DNA of 64,000 bases from Chitinophaga rupis. GTDB taxonomy: Bacteria > Bacteroidota > Bacteroidia > Chitinophagales > Chitinophagaceae. Positions 42,686-52,069 of this stretch are shown here, one piece after another. The stretch is from NCBI RefSeq assembly GCF_900109685.1, contig NZ_FOBB01000006.1, positions 248,001-312,000 of the forward strand. Direction: 5' to 3'. Positions within the stretch are counted from its first letter, which is position 1; the number at the start of each line of letters is the position of its first letter. The translations under genes were made by a program, and so were the position numbers. The notes beneath the pieces were generated by a model, which worked only from the letters and a program-made list of their open reading frames with translations, had not been told where the DNA came from and ran no database searches.

Positions 42686-44224
42686 ATGACAGAAAAGATT
42701 CTTATTCTCGATTTTGGCTCCCAGTACACGCAGCTGATTGCACGCAGCATCCGGGAGCTGAATGTTTACTGTGAGATCAAACCTTGCTTACAGCCCATCC
42801 AGTGGGATCCTTCCATTAAGGGTATTATTTTATCCGGCAGTCCGTTCTCCGTGAACGATCCGGGCGCCCCTACGGTGGATATTGCCGCTATGGCGGCCAA
42901 AGTACCGGTGCTGGGCGTTTGCTACGGCGCACAGCTGATGGCCAAAGTATTTGGCGGGGAAGTAGCCAAAAGCTCCATCCGCGAATATGGCCGCGCTTTC
43001 ATGGAACATGAAAATAAAGAAGAGACCTTATTATATGACATATCCGGCAAAAGCCAGGTATGGATGAGCCATTCCGATACCATTGTACGTATGCCGGAAG
43101 GGTTTGAGATCATAGCCCGTACAGAAAATATACCCGTAGCGGCTTTCAAAAGCCAGCCCCAGGGCAGCTGCCCGCTGCTGGGCCTGCAGTTCCACCCGGA
43201 AGTAACCCACTCCCTGGAAGGTAAGCTGCTGTTGCGCAACTTTATAGTACACATCTGCAAATGCCAGCAGGACTGGACCCCGGCGGCCTTTGTACATGAA
43301 ACCATTGACCGCATCCGGGAGCAGGTAGGGAATAAAAGAGTGGTGATGGCCCTGAGCGGCGGAGTGGATAGTACGGTAGCTGCAGAACTGATCCACAAAG
43401 CAATAGGACAAAACCTGTTCTGCGTATTTGTGGATAACGGCCTGCTGCGCAAAGATGAATTTGAGACGGTGCTGGACTCCTATAAACACATGGGCCTGAA
43501 TGTAAAAGGCGTAAATGCCCGCGACCTGTTCTACGGGGAGCTGAAAGGCGTTTCCGACCCGGAACAGAAACGTAAGATCATTGGCCGCCTGTTTATTGAA
43601 GTGTTCCAGCAGGAGGCTACCCAGCTAACGGATATCTCTTTCCTGGGCCAGGGCACCATTTACCCGGATGTAATAGAATCCGTATCCGTGAACGGGCCTT
43701 CCGTAACCATCAAATCGCACCACAATGTGGGCGGGTTACCGGAAAAAATGAACATGTCGCTGGTAGAGCCCCTGCGCTTCCTGTTCAAGGATGAAGTACG
43801 CCGGGTAGGCCGCGAAATAGGCATCAGCGAATTATTCCTGGGCCGCCACCCCTTCCCGGGGCCTGGCCTGGCCATCCGCATACTGGGAGAAATAACCCCG
43901 GACAAGGTAGCCATGCTGCAGGAAGCCGACGCAATTTATATAGAAGGCCTGCGCGACGCAGAGTTGTATGATAAAGTTTGGCAGGCCGGCACCATTCTGC
44001 TGCCGGTGCAAAGTGTAGGTGTAATGGGCGATGAAAGGACCTATGAATTTACCGTAGCCCTGCGCGCCGTAACCTCTACCGACGGTATGACGGCCGATTG
44101 GGCGCACCTGCCTTACGAGTTCCTGGCAAAAATGTCCAACGATATTATAAACAGGGTAAAAGGTATCAACCGCGTTGTGTACGATATCAGTTCCAAACCA
44201 CCCGCTACGATCGAGTGGGAATAA
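42686..44224 (+). CDS. guaA: GMP synthase (glutamine-hydrolysing)
   Basis: A 512-residue enzyme with both domains. The class I glutaminase has Cys in VLGVCYGAQLM and His/Glu in LGLQFHPEVTHS. The ATP pyrophosphatase has PP-loop MALSGGVDSTVAAELI, followed by the dimerisation domain with FLGRHPFPGPGLAIRILGE and the C-terminus DISSKPPATIEWE. It aminates XMP to GMP. Standard length. It follows a clear promoter and ends before an 11-bp-stem hairpin. Confidence 0.98.
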   Translation: MTEKILILDFGSQYTQLIARSIRELNVYCEIKPCLQPIQWDPSIKGIILSGSPFSVNDPGAPTVDIAAMAAKVPVLGVCYGAQLMAKVFGGEVAKSSIREYGRAFMEHENKEETLLYDISGKSQVWMSHSDTIVRMPEGFEIIARTENIPVAAFKSQPQGSCPLLGLQFHPEVTHSLEGKLLLRNFIVHICKCQQDWTPAAFVHETIDRIREQVGNKRVVMALSGGVDSTVAAELIHKAIGQNLFCVFVDNGLLRKDEFETVLDSYKHMGLNVKGVNARDLFYGELKGVSDPEQKRKIIGRLFIEVFQQEATQLTDISFLGQGTIYPDVIESVSVNGPSVTIKSHHNVGGLPEKMNMSLVEPLRFLFKDEVRRVGREIGISELFLGRHPFPGPGLAIRILGEITPDKVAMLQEADAIYIEGLRDAELYDKVWQAGTILLPVQSVGVMGDERTYEFTVALRAVTSTDGMTADWAHLPYEFLAKMSNDIINRVKGINRVVYDISSKPPATIEWE

Positions 44225-44233
44225 AAAGTTGTA

Positions 44234-44274
44234 AGTGGTTAGTAGCTAGCGGTTAACGCTGGTTACTAACCACT
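44234..44274 (+). terminator. Hairpin after guaA
   Basis: AGTGGTTAGTA (44234-44244) pairs with TACTAACCACT (44264-44274), with an inner AGCG/CGCT pairing. No T tract follows directly. Like other hairpins here, it is made of repeated short words (GGTTA, TAGC). Confidence 0.5.
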
Positions 44275-44315
44275 CCCCGTTTAGCGGGAATGATTTTTGT
44301 AATTCTAAGAACGCT

Positions 44316-45647
44316 ATGAGCCTATCTACCATTACCAGACAACTGTTAGCCGGTACCGCATTAGCTGTTTTGCTGTCGGCCTGCTCACTGTTCAAAAAAA
44401 GCACTACTACCAGTCCGGATATTCCGATGACTGTTAATAAGCCAACTACACCGGAGGAAAAGAAGAAAGAAGAAGAAAAGATCATTAAGGAAGGGAAAGC
44501 GCCGTTTAATGTACCGGCTTTTGCCCGCGAAGTAAAAAGAGCCTCCTATAACATTGCTTTATTTGCGCCATTATACCTGGATTCTGCCTTTTCCGCTACC
44601 ACGGATCCCTCCGGCCGTACCATGCCGCGTTATGTGCTGCCCGGCCTTGATTTTTATGAAGGCGCGCAGCTGGCGCTGGATACCCTGCGCCTGCAGGGCT
44701 TTAACCTGAATGTAATTGTGTACGATAGTAAATCCCGCTCCAACAGTGTGCCGGCGCTGATCCGTAACCGCACCCTGGACGCGGTGGATCTGATCATAGG
44801 TTCTGTAAGTAACCCCGAGCTGAAAGAGCTGAGCGATTTTGCACGAAATAAAGAGGTAAACCTGGTATCCGCCACCTATCCCAATGATGGCGGGGTTAAC
44901 GGCAATCCTTTTTTACTGATCACCAGCAGCACGCTGAAAACGCACTGCGAGGCCCTGCAGAACTACGTGCAGGAAGCATTTGCCACCAAGAATATTGTGC
45001 TGCTGCGCCGTAACAATGCCGCTGAAACCCGCATTGCCAATGATATAAAGGCCGCTTATGACAAGCTGCAGAGCGATAAGAAATCCCGCATCCGTGAAGT
45101 GGTATGGAATGAGGGCACTACCGATGCAGAGCTGTCACAAAACCTGCTGGTGGACCGGCCCAACCTTTGCATCATCACCGCCCTGGACGAAGCAGGCGCT
45201 AAAGCCATTATGCAAAAGCTAAGCGTACAGGCGCCCAACTATCCCATTCATATTTTTGGCATGCCTACCTGGGATGTAATGAAGATCAAAGAGCCGGAGC
45301 TGAAAGGACTGCAGGTATATTACTCCACCCCTTATTACAATGATAAAACAGATGCCTACAGCCGTTATATAGCCGATTATTTTAAAAGAGTCTATAAGGC
45401 GCGCCCTTCTGATATGGCGTATAAAGGTTTTGAGCTTACTTACTATTTCATTAAGCTGCTGAGCGATAAAGGCGTGTACTTTAACAGCGGCGTAAATGAT
45501 CCATCCAAGAAGGTGTTCACCAATTTCAACTACCAGCCGGTATACCTGAAAGAAGGGGAAGAAAAACCTGACTACTTCGAGAACAAGAACATTTACATTA
45601 TACAGAAGAACGACAGCAGCGACATTAAAATGAATGTTAGCCTATAG
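44316..45647 (+). CDS. Periplasmic-binding-protein-like lipoprotein
   Basis: A 443-residue protein with lipoprotein signal (LLSAC, Cys23), a charged linker (EEKKKEEEKIIKE, about 47-59) and a type I periplasmic-binding fold (about 75-400), resembling the substrate-binding proteins of branched-chain amino acid transporters: IALFAPLYLDSAF at the first strand, PGLDFYEGAQLALDTL in helix 1, LIIGSVSNPELKELSDFA, and NIVLLRRNNAAETR. No transporter genes are adjacent, so a transport role is unproven. In related Bacteroidota such domains are also linked to LysM-type wall proteins. Confidence 0.75.
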   Translation: MSLSTITRQLLAGTALAVLLSACSLFKKSTTTSPDIPMTVNKPTTPEEKKKEEEKIIKEGKAPFNVPAFAREVKRASYNIALFAPLYLDSAFSATTDPSGRTMPRYVLPGLDFYEGAQLALDTLRLQGFNLNVIVYDSKSRSNSVPALIRNRTLDAVDLIIGSVSNPELKELSDFARNKEVNLVSATYPNDGGVNGNPFLLITSSTLKTHCEALQNYVQEAFATKNIVLLRRNNAAETRIANDIKAAYDKLQSDKKSRIREVVWNEGTTDAELSQNLLVDRPNLCIITALDEAGAKAIMQKLSVQAPNYPIHIFGMPTWDVMKIKEPELKGLQVYYSTPYYNDKTDAYSRYIADYFKRVYKARPSDMAYKGFELTYYFIKLLSDKGVYFNSGVNDPSKKVFTNFNYQPVYLKEGEEKPDYFENKNIYIIQKNDSSDIKMNVSL

Positions 45648-45670
45648 TTCTCCCCTGTTAACAATACGGG

Positions 45671-45706
45671 AATGCCGGAAGCGATCAGCTTCCGGCATTT
45701 TTTTTG
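45671..45706 (+). terminator. Terminator after the binding-protein-like gene
   Basis: AATGCCGGAAGC (45671-45682) pairs perfectly with GCTTCCGGCATT around a 5-nt loop, followed by a T tract. Confidence 0.93.
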
Positions 45707-45721
45707 ACGCCTGTTCCCATA

Positions 45722-46807
45722 ATGACGCCTGTACTCCAATTCACCGATAAAGGTATTTACTGTCCCGGCGGGGATTTTTATATAGATCCCTGGCAGCCGG
45801 TACCGCGTGCAGTTATTACCCATGCGCACTCCGACCACGCCCGTTTGGGTAACCAGCATTACCTGTGCCACCTGGAAAGTGTGCCTTTGCTGCAGCTGCG
45901 TTTGGGGGCGGATATCAGCGTACAGGGCATCGCCTACGGGGAAACGCTGCGCTACAATGGTGTAAGTATTTCCCTGCACCCCGCCGGCCATATTATAGGC
46001 AGCGCGCAGGTGCGGGTACAGCAGGGCAATGAAGTATGGGTGGTAAGCGGGGACTATAAAGTGGAGAACGATGGCCTCTCCGGTCAGTTTGAGCCGGTGC
46101 CCTGCCAGGTGTTTATTACAGAAAGCACTTTTGGCCTGCCCATTTATAACTGGCAGCCGCAGGCCATGATCTTTAGCGATATACGGAAATGGATATATGA
46201 AAATCAGCAGGCCGGCAAAAGCAGCGTGCTGCTGGCTTACAGCCTGGGTAAAGCACAACGGCTGTTATTTAACCTGAAAGACCTGGATACCCCCATCTTT
46301 GCACATGGCGCTATTGATGTACCTCACCAGGTACTGCTGGCGCAGGGCTATGACCTGCCGGCTATACAACGTATTACGCCGGACACACCCAAAGCGGATC
46401 TGAAAAAAAGTGTGATCATAGCCCCGCCCTCTGCTGCCGGCACCCCCTGGATGCGCCGGTTCAACCCTTATGCGCTGGGCATTTGCAGCGGGTGGATGCA
46501 GGTACGCGGCTCCATGCGCCGCCGTAATGCGGATGCAGGTTTTGCCCTATCGGACCATGCAGACTGGTCCGGGTTATTACAGTCTGTAAAAGCCACCGGC
46601 GCGGAGAAAGTATTTACCACGCATGGCTTCAGCAGCGCCTTTGCCCGGTATTTACAGGAGAATGGCATTGAAGCGGAAGCCATCAAAACAGCATTCGGGA
46701 ATGAGGATGAAGAAGCGCCGCAGGAAGCCGGTACAGCAACAGCCGCAGTGGACCCTACGCCTGATAACGGAACAGCGGCAGCACCGGCGGCCGGGGAAAG
46801 TGAGTAA
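45722..46807 (+). CDS. Ligase-associated DNA exonuclease (metallo-beta-lactamase fold)
   Basis: The start at 45722 (MTPVLQFTDKGIYCPGGDF) is favoured over an upstream TTG at 45704. About 361 residues. Metal-binding motif AVITHAHSDHARLGN, beta-strand PAGHIIGSAQVRV, VVSGDYKVENDG and late motif ALSDHADWSGLLQSV fit the MBL/beta-CASP-like family annotated as ligase-associated exonuclease. Family knowledge: it is found in one cluster with an ATP-dependent ligase, a Lhr-like helicase and the phosphoesterase PdeM. The ligase follows 53 bp downstream; the other two lie 9 kb away. The C-terminal 40 residues are low complexity (Glu/Ala/Pro). Confidence 0.9.
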   Translation: MTPVLQFTDKGIYCPGGDFYIDPWQPVPRAVITHAHSDHARLGNQHYLCHLESVPLLQLRLGADISVQGIAYGETLRYNGVSISLHPAGHIIGSAQVRVQQGNEVWVVSGDYKVENDGLSGQFEPVPCQVFITESTFGLPIYNWQPQAMIFSDIRKWIYENQQAGKSSVLLAYSLGKAQRLLFNLKDLDTPIFAHGAIDVPHQVLLAQGYDLPAIQRITPDTPKADLKKSVIIAPPSAAGTPWMRRFNPYALGICSGWMQVRGSMRRRNADAGFALSDHADWSGLLQSVKATGAEKVFTTHGFSSAFARYLQENGIEAEAIKTAFGNEDEEAPQEAGTATAAVDPTPDNGTAAAPAAGESE

Positions 46808-46860
46808 ATTAAAATAATAACTGCAGGCCTGACATCACGGATAGCCTGCCACCAAACAAT

Positions 46861-48456
46861 ATGCAACAATTCACCCAACTGGTAAAAATAGTAAGCAACA
46901 GCACCAAAACCAATGAGAAGCTGGAGGCGCTGCGGCATTACTTTACCCATGCCGATGCCCGGGATAAACCCTGGGTGCTGGCCCTGTTCAGCGGCAGGCG
47001 CCCTAAACGCACCGTGAACAGCACCCAGTTGAAACAATGGTGTCTGCAAACAGTAGATATACCCGAATGGTTGTTTGAAGAATGTTATCACTCCGTAGGC
47101 GACCTGGCAGAAACCATTGCTTTGCTGCTACCTGATAACGGGCAACAGCTTTCCACCCATCCTTTGCATTACTGGCTGGATGAGCTGGCCAAGCTGGAAA
47201 AGGCGCCGGAAGCGGAGAAGCAGCAATTTATATTACAGGCCTGGCAGGAGCTGGATACCAATGAACGCTTTGTATTCAACAAACTAATCACCGGCGGTTT
47301 TCGTATAGGCGTATCGCAGCAGATGATGGTAAATGCCCTGGCGCAAACCTACCAGATACCACCTGCAACCCTCTCCCACATGATCAGCGGTAACTGGGAC
47401 CCGCGCCAAACCAGCCTGGAAGCCCTGCTGCAGGATACCGGCTCCGGTGCAGACGCCTCCAAACCCTACCCTTTTTACCTTGCCTATCCATTGGAAGAAG
47501 ATCCTTCCGTGCTGGGGCAGCCGGAAGATTGGATAGCCGAATGGAAATGGGACGGCATCCGCGGGCAAATGATCAAACGCAGCGGGCAGCTGTTTGTATG
47601 GTCAAGAGGAGAAGACCTGATCACGGAAAAATTCCCGGAATATACACCCCTGCAAAATGCCCTCCCGGAAGGCACTGTAATAGACGGGGAAATACTTACC
47701 TACGCCGATAATTTCCCCTTACCTTTCCAAACCCTGCAAACCCGCATTGGACGCAAGAATGTAACCAATAAGCAGCTGCAGGAAGCACCGGTAGTGTTCC
47801 TCTCCTACGACCTGCTGGAATGGGAAGGCAGGGATATACGCGATACACCTTTACAGGAGCGCCGTGTGTTGCTGGAGCAGCTGGTAGCGCAGGTGAATCA
47901 CCCCGCACTTCGTTTATCCCCCATGGTTACTTTTGATACCTGGCAGCGCCTCATTGAATTCCGGCAGCAGGCCCGGGATATGGGCAGCGAAGGCCTGATG
48001 CTGAAAAAACGCAGCTCGCCCTACCAGGTAGGCCGCAAACGCGGCGACTGGTGGAAGTGGAAAATAGATCCCTTTACCATTGATGCCGTAATGATCTATG
48101 CACAAAAAGGCCATGGCCGCCGTGCAGACCTTTATTCAGATTATACCTTTGCCGTAAAGGATGGCGATAAGCTGATCCCCTTTACCAAAGCCTACTCCGG
48201 CCTCACGGACAAAGAGATGAACGAAGTGGATCACTGGGTGAAAAGACATTCACTTGAAAAGTTTGGTCCTGTAAGAACCGTGCAGCCGGAACTGGTATTT
48301 GAAATAGCTTTTGAAGGCATTGCCGCCAGCAACCGCCACAAATCCGGAGTAGCGCTGCGTTTTCCCCGCATTCACCGCTGGCGGAAAGATAAAACACCGG
48401 AGGAGATCAATACCCTGGCTGACCTGCAACAGCTACTGCAGCAATACAAAGGATAA
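46861..48456 (+). CDS. ATP-dependent DNA ligase
   Basis: A 531-residue ligase: N-terminal helical domain (about 1-205), then the nucleotidyltransferase core with motif I EWKWDGIRGQ (adenylated Lys about 229), motif III VIDGEILTY, motif IV EGLMLKKRSSPYQVGRKRG and motif V WWKWKIDPFTID, and an OB-fold ending VALRFPRIHRWRKDK. It seals DNA nicks using ATP. It is the second gene of the ligase-associated DNA-damage set, after the exonuclease, and is distinct from the NAD-dependent replicative ligase. Confidence 0.94.
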   Translation: MQQFTQLVKIVSNSTKTNEKLEALRHYFTHADARDKPWVLALFSGRRPKRTVNSTQLKQWCLQTVDIPEWLFEECYHSVGDLAETIALLLPDNGQQLSTHPLHYWLDELAKLEKAPEAEKQQFILQAWQELDTNERFVFNKLITGGFRIGVSQQMMVNALAQTYQIPPATLSHMISGNWDPRQTSLEALLQDTGSGADASKPYPFYLAYPLEEDPSVLGQPEDWIAEWKWDGIRGQMIKRSGQLFVWSRGEDLITEKFPEYTPLQNALPEGTVIDGEILTYADNFPLPFQTLQTRIGRKNVTNKQLQEAPVVFLSYDLLEWEGRDIRDTPLQERRVLLEQLVAQVNHPALRLSPMVTFDTWQRLIEFRQQARDMGSEGLMLKKRSSPYQVGRKRGDWWKWKIDPFTIDAVMIYAQKGHGRRADLYSDYTFAVKDGDKLIPFTKAYSGLTDKEMNEVDHWVKRHSLEKFGPVRTVQPELVFEIAFEGIAASNRHKSGVALRFPRIHRWRKDKTPEEINTLADLQQLLQQYKG

Positions 48457-48508
48457 CATTTGGGTGCCTCCTAAAGCCTTATCTTTGTTGCCATTAGCTA
48501 TCACCCCT

Positions 48509-49120
48509 ATGCAAAAATTAATGTCTATCCTTTGCCTGGCAGCCCTATTATTATATTTTCCTGCCCGCGCACAAAAAACGCTGTTCTCCCATTCTGCCGG
48601 TGTGGCCTTTTATGGCGCCGACGATTATTTTTCCGCAGGTTTAATGTATGCGCCCCGTATCAATTTTGCAGTATTGTCTGAAACATCCACCTTTTCCGTA
48701 GGCACTCACCTGGGCCTGGGCGGCAATTTTGATTACAATTACAATAGTTATTACGGAACTGAAAACAGCGTCTCTTTCTTTGCTGATATTCCGCTGGTAG
48801 TAGAGTACAATTTTGGCAATGCTGCTACCCGGGTAGCTTACAAAAAGTTCGGTGGTTTCATTGGCGGCGGTTATGGCTGGCATGCGGTTACCCATAGTGA
48901 AAGCTATGGCGACGATTATTACAATGATTATGATTACCACGAAAGCGCCACTGTACATGGCCCGGTGATCAACGGCGGTTTCCGTTTCCCGATCGGGCGC
49001 GCCTCCTTTGGCGTAAGGATCTCTTACCTGTTCAATAATAATAAGGATGAGGTGTATGTGGATGGTATTGGCAGCCTGGCCATGGTATTCAATATCGGCA
49101 GCTGGGTACGCAAAAGATGA
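48509..49120 (+). CDS. Small outer-membrane beta-barrel protein
   Basis: The start at 48509 gives a clean signal peptide (MQKLMSILCLAALLLYFPARAQ). About 203 residues. The mature part has alternating hydrophobic strands with aromatic girdle residues (GVAFYGADDYFSAGLMYAP, ISYLFNNNKDEVYVDGIGSL) and a tyrosine-rich loop near DDYYNDYDYHE, typical of an eight- to ten-stranded barrel. No motif gives a function. A TATCTTTG element lies 22 bp upstream, with a TTG at non-standard spacing. Confidence 0.78.
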   Translation: MQKLMSILCLAALLLYFPARAQKTLFSHSAGVAFYGADDYFSAGLMYAPRINFAVLSETSTFSVGTHLGLGGNFDYNYNSYYGTENSVSFFADIPLVVEYNFGNAATRVAYKKFGGFIGGGYGWHAVTHSESYGDDYYNDYDYHESATVHGPVINGGFRFPIGRASFGVRISYLFNNNKDEVYVDGIGSLAMVFNIGSWVRKR

Positions 49121-49191
49121 TTTGCACTACCTGTTACAGATAATTTAGTATATTGTATAGGTTACTATTCTTAAACCCGTACAATATTCTA

Positions 49192-49662
49192 ATGGAGCTA
49201 CCGGATATAGCATTGGACGAAAAAGACCTGGGCATCCTGAAACTGCTGCAGGAAGATGCGAAAATGACCATCCGCGACATTGCATCGCGCATGAACCTTA
49301 GTACCACACCCGTTTATGAACGCATCCGCAAAATGGAGCAGGCAGGCGTTATACGCCAGTATGCCGCCATTGTAGATCCGCGTAAGATCAATAAAGGGCT
49401 TACGGTGCTGTGTTACATTTCCTTGAAAGAACATGGTAAAAAAGCCGGTGGCAAGTTTATTAAAGAAGTTACCGGTTTTACGGAAGTTACGGAGTGCCTG
49501 AACATTTCCGGGCAGTTTGATTTTATGCTGAAGGTACAGGTAAGGGATATGAATGCGTATTATGAGTTTAACGTGAATAAGCTGGGTGAGCTGGATAACA
49601 TTGGCCACATGGAAAGCGTGTTTGTAATGTCTGTTATAAAGGCCACCCACAAAATTGTGTAA
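49192..49662 (+). CDS. Lrp/AsnC-family transcriptional regulator
   Basis: From the ATG at 49192, 156 residues (MELPDIALDEKDLGILKLLQ). N-terminal winged helix-turn-helix: MTIRDIASRMNLSTTPVYERIRKMEQAGVI. The C-terminal RAM effector domain includes IVDPRKINKGLTVLCYISLKEHG and GQFDFMLKVQVRDM. Lrp/AsnC proteins form octamers and respond to amino acids; the target is not evident. The next gene starts 10 bp downstream, so they may be co-transcribed. Confidence 0.92.
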   Translation: MELPDIALDEKDLGILKLLQEDAKMTIRDIASRMNLSTTPVYERIRKMEQAGVIRQYAAIVDPRKINKGLTVLCYISLKEHGKKAGGKFIKEVTGFTEVTECLNISGQFDFMLKVQVRDMNAYYEFNVNKLGELDNIGHMESVFVMSVIKATHKIV

Positions 49663-49671
49663 CTTTGTACT

Positions 49672-50535
49672 ATGCTTTCCCGGTTCCCTACTTTAGCAAC
49701 AGAGAAAAATGATAATGTGCTGCAATCGGCCACCATGCCTTTTGCACGGTATAAGTTAGCCGCCACTGCCCATAAAGCCACTAATTTTATTACAGAACAT
49801 ACCCTGCTGTTTGTGATACAGGGCCACAAGCTGCTGCATTTCGAAGATTTCACACATACTGCCGAAGGCGGGCACCTGATGTTCATGAAACGCGGCATTT
49901 ACACCATGTCGGAATATATACCGGAAGGTGTGGCGTATGAAGCGCTGCTGTTGTTTTTTACGGATGATTTCCTGAAAAAATTCTTACATACCTATAACCT
50001 CACCACTACACAGGCAGCGCCTACCCCTTCCCATCTCATTATTCCTACTACTGAGCTGCTGGATAGCTTTAAAATGCAGTTCCTGGATTACTTTGGTAAA
50101 ACCGTGGAAGGGCTGGATACTATTTTACAGCTGAAGCTGCAGGAGCTGTTATTGTTATTACTGGCCGGACCGCATAAACAACAGGTGCTGGCATTTTTAC
50201 AAAGCATTGCTTTCGGGCAGCCACTGGACATTGATTATATTGTGAGAACACATTTGTTCCAGCCACTTTCAGTAGAAGAGCTGGCGAAACTCTCCGGCCG
50301 CAGTCTGGCTTCCTTTAAACGCGATTTCCAGCATAAATATAATTGCCCTCCTAAAAAATGGATCAATGAACAGCGCCTGGCCCATGCGCGTGTGCTGTTA
50401 CAACATACAGATAAACAAGTGTCTGAAATAGCCATGGAATGCGGATTTGAGAACATCCCCCACTTTATCCGCATCTTTAAGCAGGAATACGGTACCACCC
50501 CCAATAGCGACAGAGCTAAAAAAGCAATTGTTTGA
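49672..50535 (+). CDS. AraC-family transcriptional regulator
   Basis: A 287-residue regulator. The N-terminal half (about 1-160) looks like a cupin-type effector domain (LLFVIQGHKLLHFEDFTHTAEGGHLMFMKRG). The C-terminal AraC domain (about 190-287) has two helix-turn-helices: SVEELAKLSGRSLASFKRDFQHKYNCPPKKWINEQRL and SEIAMECGFENIPHFIRIFKQEYGTTP. It may control the adjacent secreted SMP-30-like and SnoaL-like genes; inference only. Confidence 0.92.
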   Translation: MLSRFPTLATEKNDNVLQSATMPFARYKLAATAHKATNFITEHTLLFVIQGHKLLHFEDFTHTAEGGHLMFMKRGIYTMSEYIPEGVAYEALLLFFTDDFLKKFLHTYNLTTTQAAPTPSHLIIPTTELLDSFKMQFLDYFGKTVEGLDTILQLKLQELLLLLLAGPHKQQVLAFLQSIAFGQPLDIDYIVRTHLFQPLSVEELAKLSGRSLASFKRDFQHKYNCPPKKWINEQRLAHARVLLQHTDKQVSEIAMECGFENIPHFIRIFKQEYGTTPNSDRAKKAIV

Positions 50536-50698
50536 GCTTTTACCGTTACCGGCAGTCAGCGCTTTGCTAATACCTTTGCATTAAACAATTAAAAAAGCAT
50601 CTCTCATCCTCCCGTAACCGGTAGCAGCAAGCATTTGCAGCTGATCGGGTTAAAGGAAGGTAATGGGCGCCTGCATCCAAAAACAAATCAAATTTTTT

Positions 50699-51556
50699 AT
50701 GAAAACAGCATTCGCATTACTGGCTTGTACGGTACTGGCATTCCATGCCCTTGCCCAGGACGAAACCGGACTGGCCCACCCTGAAAGCCTGCACGCTGAC
50801 GGTCATTTCCTGTATGCTACCAATATCGGCAAAGCCATGGAACCTACTGCTAAAGACGGAGATGGCTTTATCAGCAAGCTATCGCTGGATGGGAAGATGA
50901 TCACCCCCAGCATTACTACAGAAAAATTAAATGCACCTAAAGGCACTGCTATTATTAAAGGCGTACTGTATGTAGCAGACCTGGACCGCATTGTAGGTAT
51001 TAACCTGGCTACCGGAAAAAAGACAGCAGAGATAAGCCTGGCAAGCACGCACACCGCTTTTGCCAACGATCTTACGGTAAAAGATGATCATACCTTATTT
51101 GCCTCTTTAACAGATGTTGGTAAAATAGTGGAGGTAGATCTGAAAACAGGGAAGCTCACTGAAATAGCGGACCTGAAAGGCGCTAACGGCATTTGTTATG
51201 ATAAAGCAGGCAAACGCCTGTATACCTGCAACTTCCTGTTTGATAACATACAGGGTGGCGAAATTGGCGTGATCAGCTGGCAGCAGGGTAAACCCCTGTA
51301 TGAAAAAATTGGCGATCTGCAGGGCGGATTTGATGGCCTGGAAATGATTGACGAGCATACCCTGCTGGTTTCTGACTGGGGCGCGCTGGACCACCCGGCC
51401 GGTTTCCTGGAAAAGATTGACCTGCGCAGTAAAACTGCAACTAAGCTGGATTGGCCTGTGATAGCCGGCCCCGCCGATTTTTACCTGGATGTTAAAAATA
51501 AACGTGTATACGTTCCCGTTCTGCTGGAATCAAAAGTACTGGTACACACATTATAA
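50699..51556 (+). CDS. Secreted SMP-30/gluconolactonase-like beta-propeller protein
   Basis: The start at 50699 yields a signal peptide (MKTAFALLACTVLAFHALAQ); an upstream ATG at 50663 gives an extra 12 residues and is less likely. About 285 residues. The mature part has propeller-type repeats (LYATNIGKAMEPT, LYVADLDRIVGINLATGKK, GKIVEVDLKTGKLTEIADLKGANGICYD, RVYVPVLLESKVLVHTL) like SMP-30/strictosidine-synthase-like proteins. Substrate unknown. It ends before a 10-bp-stem hairpin and may share a transcript with the following SnoaL-like gene. Confidence 0.78.
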   Translation: MKTAFALLACTVLAFHALAQDETGLAHPESLHADGHFLYATNIGKAMEPTAKDGDGFISKLSLDGKMITPSITTEKLNAPKGTAIIKGVLYVADLDRIVGINLATGKKTAEISLASTHTAFANDLTVKDDHTLFASLTDVGKIVEVDLKTGKLTEIADLKGANGICYDKAGKRLYTCNFLFDNIQGGEIGVISWQQGKPLYEKIGDLQGGFDGLEMIDEHTLLVSDWGALDHPAGFLEKIDLRSKTATKLDWPVIAGPADFYLDVKNKRVYVPVLLESKVLVHTL

Positions 51557-51562
51557 TTTCAG

Positions 51563-51596
51563 GCCCTGGCAGGTTTTCCAATGATCTGCCAGGGCT
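51563..51596 (+). terminator. Hairpin between the SMP-30-like and SnoaL-like genes
   Basis: GCCCTGGCAG (51563-51572) pairs with CTGCCAGGGC (51586-51595). A T tract is lacking on the plus strand, so termination may be incomplete. Confidence 0.55.
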
Positions 51597-51611
51597 TAAA
51601 AAAAAGAAACG

Positions 51612-52007
51612 ATGCAAACACAGCTGGAAAAGAACAAAGCGATCGTAACCCGCTTTAACAAAGCATTTATTGAGCAGGGCAACCTGCAGGCATTTGAAGA
51701 AATTGTAGCACAGGATTTTATTAACCATACCGCCGCCAGTGTAAACCAGCCCAGCGGGCGGGAAGGCGTAAGCAATTTTATTATGAATGTGCTGCGCGTA
51801 GCAGTAACGGATATACGGGTAGAGATCTATGACCAGGTAGCAGAAGGCGATACTGTAGTAACCCGCAAAGCTATCATCGGCAAACAGGTAGGCGATTTTA
51901 TGGGCAAACCCGCTACCGGGCAGCAGATCACCATGAACATTATAGACATCATCCGCCTGCGTAACGGGCAATACACCGAACACTGGTCTTTAAGGAATAT
52001 TCAATAA
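51612..52007 (+). CDS. SnoaL-like (ester cyclase) family protein
   Basis: A 131-residue alpha+beta barrel protein of the NTF2/SnoaL superfamily: NKAIVTRFNKAFIEQGNLQAFEEIVAQDFINHTAA, EIYDQVAEGDTVVTRKAIIGKQVG and IDIIRLRNGQYTEHWSLRN. No catalytic role can be given; relatives include polyketide cyclases and detoxification enzymes. It may be controlled with the preceding propeller gene. Ends at a strong terminator. Confidence 0.85.
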   Translation: MQTQLEKNKAIVTRFNKAFIEQGNLQAFEEIVAQDFINHTAASVNQPSGREGVSNFIMNVLRVAVTDIRVEIYDQVAEGDTVVTRKAIIGKQVGDFMGKPATGQQITMNIIDIIRLRNGQYTEHWSLRNIQ

Positions 52008-52044
52008 AAAGCAGCCGCTCCTGCCGGCGGAGTGGCTGCTTTTT
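52006..52044 (+). terminator. Terminator after the SnoaL-like gene
   Basis: AAAAAGCAGCC (52006-52016) pairs with GGCTGCTTTTT (52034-52044), with an inner GCTCC/GGAG(T) pairing. Overlaps the stop codon. Confidence 0.9.
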
Positions 52045-52069
52045 GGCTAATAATTCCTACATTAACCCC

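Noticed and set aside
49660..50578. TAnnTTTG matches at 49660-49667 and 50571-50578
   Set aside because: No TTG at 19-20 nt upstream; the -7 motif alone is too short to call a promoter.
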